Source: Alitta virens (Eukaryota; Annelida; Polychaeta; Phyllodocida; Nereididae). From it: a stretch of DNA of 64,000 bases. Shown one piece after another: positions 61,501 to 64,000 of the stretch (position 1 is its first letter; each line of letters opens with the position of its first letter). The notes under the pieces were generated by a model that saw only the letters and a program-made list of their open reading frames with translations, made no database searches and was not told the DNA's origin. The stretch spans positions 39,248,336 through 39,312,335 of the forward strand of contig OW028580.1 of NCBI GenBank assembly GCA_932294295.1, given 5' to 3'. Made by a program: the position numbers and the translations under genes.

Positions 61501-61687
61501 TTGTATTTACCCCAATAACTGACATTTCACCCTGGGATAGGTCACTACTACCCCCATATCTTTGGTATTGGTACTCCACAGCTTCTTCGTACTCTAAACC
61601 TAACCTCTCCAACTCTGCTATAACAGCAGCTTCATCAGTGGAAGATCCACTGTCGTTGTGGTGAACTTGGACTATTTCTATCTCCAT
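37284..61687 (-). CDS. SLP-76/BLNK-like SH2 adaptor, 13-14 exons
   Basis: Exons in order: 60462-61687, 55385-55470, 53887-53912, 53650-53674, (47233-47511 optional), 43502-43525, 42174-42307, 41384-41714, 40790-40840, 40283-40693, 39142-39245, 38917-38991, 37814-37966, 37284-37403. All junctions are GT/AG and in phase, giving about 921 residues, or 1,014 with the optional exon. Human SLP-76 is 533 and BLNK 456. Order of parts: long disordered N-terminal exon, acidic/tyrosine motifs (GGWGSDEF-DDDYVPP, like GGW..FE in SLP-76), proline-rich middle, C-terminal SH2. In vertebrates such scaffolds couple Syk/ZAP-70-type kinases to PLC-gamma, Vav and Grb2/Nck below the membrane. No N-terminal SAM domain is seen, so it is closer to BLNK in layout. 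Joining the 5' exon rests on phase and strand only. Confidence 0.8.
37463..37763. repeat. 300-bp direct duplication, copy A
   Basis: Nearly the same sequence recurs at 38487-38785. Shared words include TATTTCCACC.GGTGGCTA, ATTCTATTGGCTGAAAAAGT, TGATTGGCTGAAGCAAAGTG and GTCTTGCTGAATTCAG. It ends 50 bp before the SH2 exon at 37814-37966. Confidence 0.85.
38216..38465 (+). repeat. possible SINE with B-box-like GTTTCGAATCCCGG
   Basis: GGTTTCGAATCCCGGAC at 38266-38282 resembles a tRNA B box and T-arm, preceded by GGTCTACCGGTTCGAGT in place of an A box. The tail CTGCAAGCCTTATTATC resembles the family B end near 34870. Intronic. Confidence 0.35.
38487..38785. repeat. 300-bp direct duplication, copy B
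   Basis: Partner of 37463-37763 in the same orientation, so the SH2 FLVR exon lies between two homologous 300-bp blocks about 1,024 bp apart. Unequal recombination between them would delete that exon. Confidence 0.85.
39142..42307 (-). CDS. SLP-76/BLNK-like gene, proline-rich and tyrosine-motif exons
   Basis: Five exons. 42174-42307 encodes SRPLPSLPGG and RRRDVPPPPDE. 41384-41714 is almost wholly proline-rich with a short tandem PPTPETPRF repeat. 40790-40840 encodes VYEVPDDNTEDYEELPTG, with two candidate phosphotyrosine motifs (YEVP, YEEL). 40283-40693 begins DEPPMMPPRGGRPLPSLP. 39142-39245 encodes LPPRLPSPAQKSVPRSPSPT. Repeated P.LPSLP and PPRLPSP stretches are candidate SH3 ligands, as in SLP-76 (Gads, PLC-gamma). 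Codon phases are consistent through all five exons. Confidence 0.82.
39940..40252. mobile_element. MITE, GTGCAGTATAG family, copy 2
   Basis: TIRs GTGCAGTATAGTGGACCCAA and (right, reverse complement) GTGCAGTATAGCGGACCCAA. Direct CGGTAATTT copies at 39931-39939 and 40253-40261 form a 9-bp duplication. It ends 30 bp short of the exon 40283-40693, so it sits almost at that exon's donor site. Confidence 0.72.
42353..43311. mobile_element. foldback DNA element with arrays of GTGGTGCGAAAGTTGG-like units
   Basis: The ends are inverted: TATGGTGGCCGAGGAGTACA on the left and, reverse-complemented, TATGTTGGCCGAAGAGTTCA on the right. Inside each arm are diverged 25-30-bp units (TGGTGCGAAAGTTGG and relatives) in opposite orientation, about 120 bp on the left (42370-42485) and about 240 bp on the right (43033-43270). 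The unique middle has no ORF. It fits a non-autonomous element with long subterminal repeat arrays. Confidence 0.6.
43502..43525 (-). CDS. SLP-76/BLNK-like gene, 24-nt micro-exon YEKPIPE
   Basis: Bounded by AATTCCAG and GTGAGTGTC, phase 1 to 1, encoding (G)YEKPIPE. With DDDYVPPEG (53650-53674) and GGWGSDEF (53887-53912) it forms a set of short exons each carrying an acidic or tyrosine docking motif, recalling the YESP repeats of SLP-76. Confidence 0.7.
43655..44240. repeat. two adjacent SINE-like repeats (family C) and a family A SINE between them
   Basis: 43655-43840 and about 44005-44240 share GGCAA..CAGTTGAGCTGAA, GTGAGGTAGTTGTGTA and ATTACTATATTCCCAA. Two more decayed copies lie at about 46140-46345 and 46660-46785. 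A reverse-strand GGTTCGAATCCCACTCATG in the 46.3-kb copy resembles a B box, so this may be another tRNA-derived SINE. 43853-43975 is a headless family A SINE in plus orientation. Confidence 0.55.
44500..45210 (+). mobile_element. 5'-truncated CR1/L2-like LINE, reverse transcriptase C-terminus and 3' UTR
   Basis: Frame 1 reads LFILQKKAIRAVSCSKYDNA and ILKVHDICALHGLKFCFKLE NGLLP. After a frameshift near 44700 a second frame reads IKHEFARLGIRFRIPLFFNE. LQK.AIR, NGLLP and FN.L are typical of the RT C-terminal tail of CR1/L2/Jockey-type LINEs. The 3' UTR holds GGTGGCACCCCTATAGCGAC and ends GGGTAAATAAACAGTATTCT GATTCTG. Two further tails of this family lie at 16881-17012 and 24861-25030. Confidence 0.75.
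45831..46020 (-). mobile_element. complete tRNA-derived SINE, family A, with 13-bp target duplication
   Basis: On the minus strand the head carries GCTAGCTCAGTGGTATTATG (A box) and GGGTTCAATTCCCGG (B box). The body runs from CATTGCCATGGTCCCTGCC to GTGCAGAAATACAGGACG and ends CCACCACAAC. TGTTATGCAAATG flanks both sides exactly (45818-45830 and 46021-46033). Other copies: 2285-2428, 43853-43975, 54779-54934, 59191-59349. Confidence 0.93.
47233..47511 (-). CDS. candidate tyrosine-motif cassette exon of the SLP-76/BLNK-like gene
   Basis: Bounded by AATCAG (acceptor) and GTGATT (donor), 279 nt, phase 1 to 1, so it can be included or skipped between 53650-53674 and 43502-43525 without a frame change. 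It encodes 93 acidic residues with DYVNQP and DYLNLN (pYxN, the Grb2 SH2 ligand form), SYLVL and SYTQA. The frame extends to an upstream ATG at 47533 (MYYDMES, after a stop), so an alternative first exon is also possible; read past the donor it adds DYTIMI (YxxM form). The acceptor has a poor pyrimidine tract. Confidence 0.55.
47956..48135 (+). repeat. SINE-like repeat, family B, copy 2
   Basis: CATGAGCAACATCTCAGCTG, then GTGTCTATGCTGAGGCAAGT and CATGGGGTAAATGTTTAACA. It aligns in order with 34660-34882. It lies just upstream of the 53-bp minisatellite. Confidence 0.55.
48390..50085. repeat. 53-bp minisatellite, about 31 copies
   Basis: The unit is built of TTTGTCCTGTGATCCATGTT, TATAATGTTAAGAAGACAAT and AACAAGCTGAGGG. 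Copies differ mainly at three sites: CTGAGGG or CTGAAGG; GATCCATG or GATTCATG; GTTAAGAAG or GTAAAGAAG. The end units are most diverged. It has no spacers and no extended ORF. It lies in an intron of the adaptor gene. Confidence 0.95.
50090..53640. other. intron sequence with TTATAAC-type repeats and G-runs, no exon seen
   Basis: 50385-50460 and 52775-52850 share CATTGTC, TTTACACCA.ACCCA.ATATAACA and a following CTAT.ACA, and TTATAACGAAACCC recurs near 53112. These look like decayed copies of one element. G- or C-runs stand at about 51839-51850, 53191-53202 and 53297-53306. GGCGGATCCAG precedes the 53.19-kb run, as at 13.73 kb. Confidence 0.4.
54556..54653. repeat. 98-bp foldback with perfect 16-bp ends
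   Basis: ATAGCATTCCAAATCG (54556-54571) and CGATTTGGAATGCTAT (54638-54653) are exact inverted copies. The interior repeats CAACATCG/ACATCGCACCGATGTTG words that can pair again. Possibly a very small MITE. Intronic. Confidence 0.7.
54779..54934 (-). repeat. tRNA-derived SINE, family A, copy 4
   Basis: It keeps the body (TTTACGTCCTGTATTTCTGC, GGGACCATGGCAATGAGATG on the plus strand) and a mutated head (ACCGGGAATTTAACCCG in place of the B box). Older than the copy at 45831. Confidence 0.8.
55494..55840. repeat. compound GATA tetranucleotide microsatellite
   Basis: Pure GATA units at the start pass into mixed blocks of TCGA, TGGA, GGTA and GTTA. It lies 24 bp upstream of the acceptor of exon 55385-55470, so on the transcribed strand it places a TATC/CTAT-rich tract near that acceptor. 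It yields a spurious YLSIYLS-type ORF. Confidence 0.95.
58272..58293. repeat. 22-bp perfect palindrome
   Basis: ATACATCATGTACATGATGT followed by AT is its own reverse complement. Function unknown; it could be chance in AT-rich sequence, though 22 bp is long. Confidence 0.8.
59191..59349 (-). repeat. tRNA-derived SINE, family A, copy 5
   Basis: Well preserved: CGACCGGGAATTGAACCCGG on the plus strand is the inverted B-box region, with the body TACGTCCTGTATTTCTGCAC and GACCATGGCAATGAGATGAA. The distal head beyond GGTTGGAAGTCC is replaced by another repeat, so it is 5'-truncated or was cut by a later insertion. Confidence 0.85.
59350..59640 (+). repeat. second SINE-like repeat abutting family A copy 5
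   Basis: A GTGGGTTCAAACCCCCACCA segment at 59387-59406 resembles a B box and T-arm. GC-richer unique sequence follows, with CAAGGCTGAATACTCCCCAG and a decaying end. Only this copy is recognised in the window, so the class is inferred. Confidence 0.4.
60462..61687 (-). CDS. SLP-76/BLNK-like gene, candidate first coding exon, 408 residues, disordered
   Basis: From ATG 61687 (MEIEIVQVHHNDSGSSTDEA) to the donor ACA|GTAAGT, phase 2, matching the exon at 55470. It begins acidic (AELERLGLEYEEAVEYQYQR), then has NGHS-type short repeats, a lysine/proline segment (KPKPARKPNIKAIGPKP), an acidic segment and a C-terminal basic helix-rich stretch (TLSKKQLAKLLQKGAGNIKN). No folded domain is recognised. BLNK also has a basic N-terminal helical region, a loose parallel. 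It could instead be a separate gene, but no terminator lies before the donor in frame. Confidence 0.7.
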
Positions 61688-61691
61688 TGTA

Positions 61692-62000
61692 AAAGATTCT
61701 TTGTATCATAAAAGTGTATTGAAGTCACCAAGTAACATTATGTCATTTTAATAATAGTTCTCTTGTATCATAATAGTGCATTGAAGTCACCAAGTAACAT
61801 TATGTCATTGTAATAATAGTTCTTTTGTATCATAACAGTGTATTGAAGTCACTAAGTAACATTATGTCATTTTAATAATAGTTTTTTTTTTGGATCATAA
61901 AAGTGTATTAAAGTCACTAAGTAACATTATGTCATTGTAATAATAGTTCCCTTGTATCATAAAAGTGCATTGAGGTCACAAAGTAACATTATGCCACTAT
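61692..62000. repeat. about five tandem 62-bp units upstream of the adaptor ATG
   Basis: The unit contains TTGTATCATAA, TGTATTGAAGTCACCAAGTA and ACATTATGTCATTTTAATAA TAG. The array begins 5 bp upstream of the start codon at 61687, so it is 5' UTR or promoter if that ATG is used. A separate 2-copy repeat (CTGAAGTTTAACTT ... TAAGATAGTA..ATGTATTTAGT) lies at about 62690-62870. Confidence 0.85.
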
Positions 62001-62984
62001 AAGCAAATAACATCCAGTACAACCCAAATGTTGACATGGAATACTCTCATGTAAACGCTCTTATGAACGACCTGGGTTCATCACACTCCTATGGAACATC
62101 CCATAGACCATAAAATTAACTCCTGGCAACATCAACAATACCCTAAACCACTTGGAAAACCATAAAAGTGGCTAATGAATGGGTGAGCTCATCATCAAAC
62201 TCATCTTGAGATACACAATACAATCAAACAGAGTATTGTCCCATGACAATGTAATATCATGTACCTTGCGAAGGTCTAAAATCCAATGATACTTCTCGTG
62301 TTCTTAAATAACACAGATTACGAAGTCCATAACTATAATTCTCTGAAATTATACAATAAAGTCCAACAAAAAACTGTGTAGTCCAGTCCTCATAGGTATT
62401 GTATCCACTAGGGAAATATATTGTGGATCATTGATGTAGATTTTGTAGCTGTAATGTTACATTATCAAGGAGCCATATGTAAACTTTTTGAGAAGCACAT
62501 TTGAAAAACACAATGGTCTGAAACACAATAGTTTAGCACATGCCATAATATACTGGAGATGATATTCTGTGTTACGTCCATTCATGTCTGGTTGAGGCTG
62601 TCTCATCAGCTATAAAACGAAATACGTCACTTCCATATTGCAGTTTTAAAGATCCAACATCAAAGTACACCTGTTTTTAGATCCATGTAGCTGAAGTTTA
62701 ACTTGCAATAATTACTTGTAACATTCAGTCTAAGATAGTAGCATGTATTTAGTTTCCATGTGTTTGTAATTTGTGTGTAGTAGGAATAGTCAACAGTTCT
62801 GAAGTTTAACTTACACAATTCTAACAGTCACCATGTAAGATAGTAATGTATTTAGTATCCATGATAACAGTAACAAATAACAACCAAAGTCATAAAATCC
62901 CTGCTATGTGTACAACTTACTGATAGCAAAGCCAAGGTGTCTATTCAAGTCAACAAAAGTGCAGGGGCCTACCCATGCACTTGA

Positions 62985-63096
62985 TTACTGACTGTCAGAT
63001 GTCAACCGCTCCTCAGAGTCAACAAACTTGAATGCATAATAGGCCTCTGGTGACACAGGTACAGCTCCCTTGTGCAAAAATGTGTCCTGTTGTTTG
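62985..63096 (-). CDS. candidate terminal exon of a further gene
   Basis: A strong acceptor (ACCTTTTTGCAG) is followed by an open frame KQQDTFLHKGAVPVSPEAYY and FVDSEERLTSDSQ-stop. Composition is protein-like, but no family is recognised and no upstream exon is visible in the remaining 900 bp. It could also be an untranslated or alternative exon of the adaptor gene. Confidence 0.3.
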
Positions 63097-63179
63097 CTGC
63101 AAAAAGGTGATATTATATCTACTTCTGAAGTGTAATATTTTAAAGTTTTTTTAGTCCTCGAATTGCTTAGTAAAGTCAA

Positions 63180-64000
63180 TCAATGATTCAATCCTTCAAG
63201 CAGAGTAAGTAAATAGTTACTAAATATTTACTGAATACAAATATAAATGAGTTGAAAAAACTCAAATATCCAAAACTCATCCAACTGCAGTGCTCATGTG
63301 GGTTTCAAATCTGTAATATTGCGCATCCAGGCATGTTAGATAGTGTTTGGATCAGCATTAACATCACTGTCAAGCATTAGGTCACAATTTGGCTGCAGTG
63401 ATGATTATAGAGACGATGATGTCCATAATAGCATTTAGTTGTACTAGATGTGTGAGTCTGTCATGAACAATAGCCTTGTCGTAAATGCGAAAGCTCGCCG
63501 GTGGTGGAAGAATTAAACCCGCTAACTGGTGTCAGAAGTGTGTGTAGAGCATAACAGATGAGCACTAGGCCTGTGTTGTGGCCGCCAGGAAGTCAGGTGC
63601 ATGCCTTTTGTAATGTTAAGAACTCTGTGGTTTAACTCCCAGATCTGACAGACGTGCTGCTTCACAGAGGACTTGTATCATCCGCATAGAGCTCTTTGGA
63701 TCCAGCGTAGAACCATGAGTCGTAAAAACAGTAGGCCATTATAGAGCCACAGGCACGCCGTTCACATATGAATCATAATACAGACAGACACACAGACAGA
63801 GCTAGACAGCTAGGAGGCACAGATAGACTCAAATCTGTGTCACCTAAGCGTACACTCGAATGCTTGCTATTAATCTCCAAATTTGATTCGTTGAAGTGCA
63901 GTGTCACTCAATTATAACATGTACGATGCAGGGGTTGCAAATTAACCCCACCTAAATGCAAGGTCAGATCTGCATTAAAGAGAGTTTAGCTTCATAGGTG
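63180..64000. other. right edge, no feature recognised
   Basis: No coding block, tandem repeat or inverted repeat that I can support. Confidence 0.5.

Overview
The window is nuclear DNA of a non-vertebrate animal, most likely a marine bilaterian. The genes have many short exons, GT-AG introns and AT-rich introns packed with SINEs, LINE tails and small DNA transposons. The protein families (NACHT/WD40 STAND ATPase, BRF2, an SLP-76/BLNK-type SH2 adaptor) are metazoan. The phylum cannot be fixed from the sequence alone. I assembled exons by hand from splice sites, reading phase and family resemblance, so boundaries are predictions. All four recognisable protein genes lie on the minus strand; the one tRNA gene is on the plus strand.

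Layout. (1) 1-14157: 5' two thirds of a NACHT and WD-repeat (NWD1/NWD2-like) gene in 16 phase-consistent exons, running off the left edge. Its introns hold several small transposons with readable target-site duplications. (2) About 14490-24769: a TPR-plus-ankyrin-like gene of about 16 exons, function unknown, whose probable poly(A) signal lies about 330 bp upstream of the NWD start codon. (3) 26049-26121: tRNA-Arg(ACG). (4) 26845-28428: an intronless BRF2-like gene (TFIIIB subunit for RNA polymerase III) with a duplicated N-terminal zinc-ribbon module and an NRF-1-type palindrome upstream. (5) 28.8-36.1 kb: a perfect-stem hairpin, a decayed Ty3/Gypsy element, a decayed transposon-associated ORF, a Harbinger-like MITE with 46-bp TIRs, and other repeats. 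(6) 37284-61687: an SLP-76/BLNK-like adaptor gene of 13-14 exons with tyrosine motifs, proline-rich exons and a C-terminal SH2 domain, its introns containing SINEs, a LINE 3' end, a 53-bp minisatellite and a GATA microsatellite. (7) 61.7-64 kb: a 62-bp tandem repeat directly upstream of the adaptor ATG and one candidate terminal exon of a further gene.

The genes do not form an operon-like unit. Three themes stand out. Two genes belong to sensing and signalling families (NACHT/WD STAND protein, SH2 adaptor). A Pol III transcription factor gene sits beside a Pol III-transcribed tRNA gene. Several transposon families can be dated relative to one another by nesting and target-site duplications. 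The best candidates for something undescribed are the double-zinc-ribbon BRF2, the tyrosine-motif cassette exon of the adaptor gene, and the TPR/ankyrin gene.
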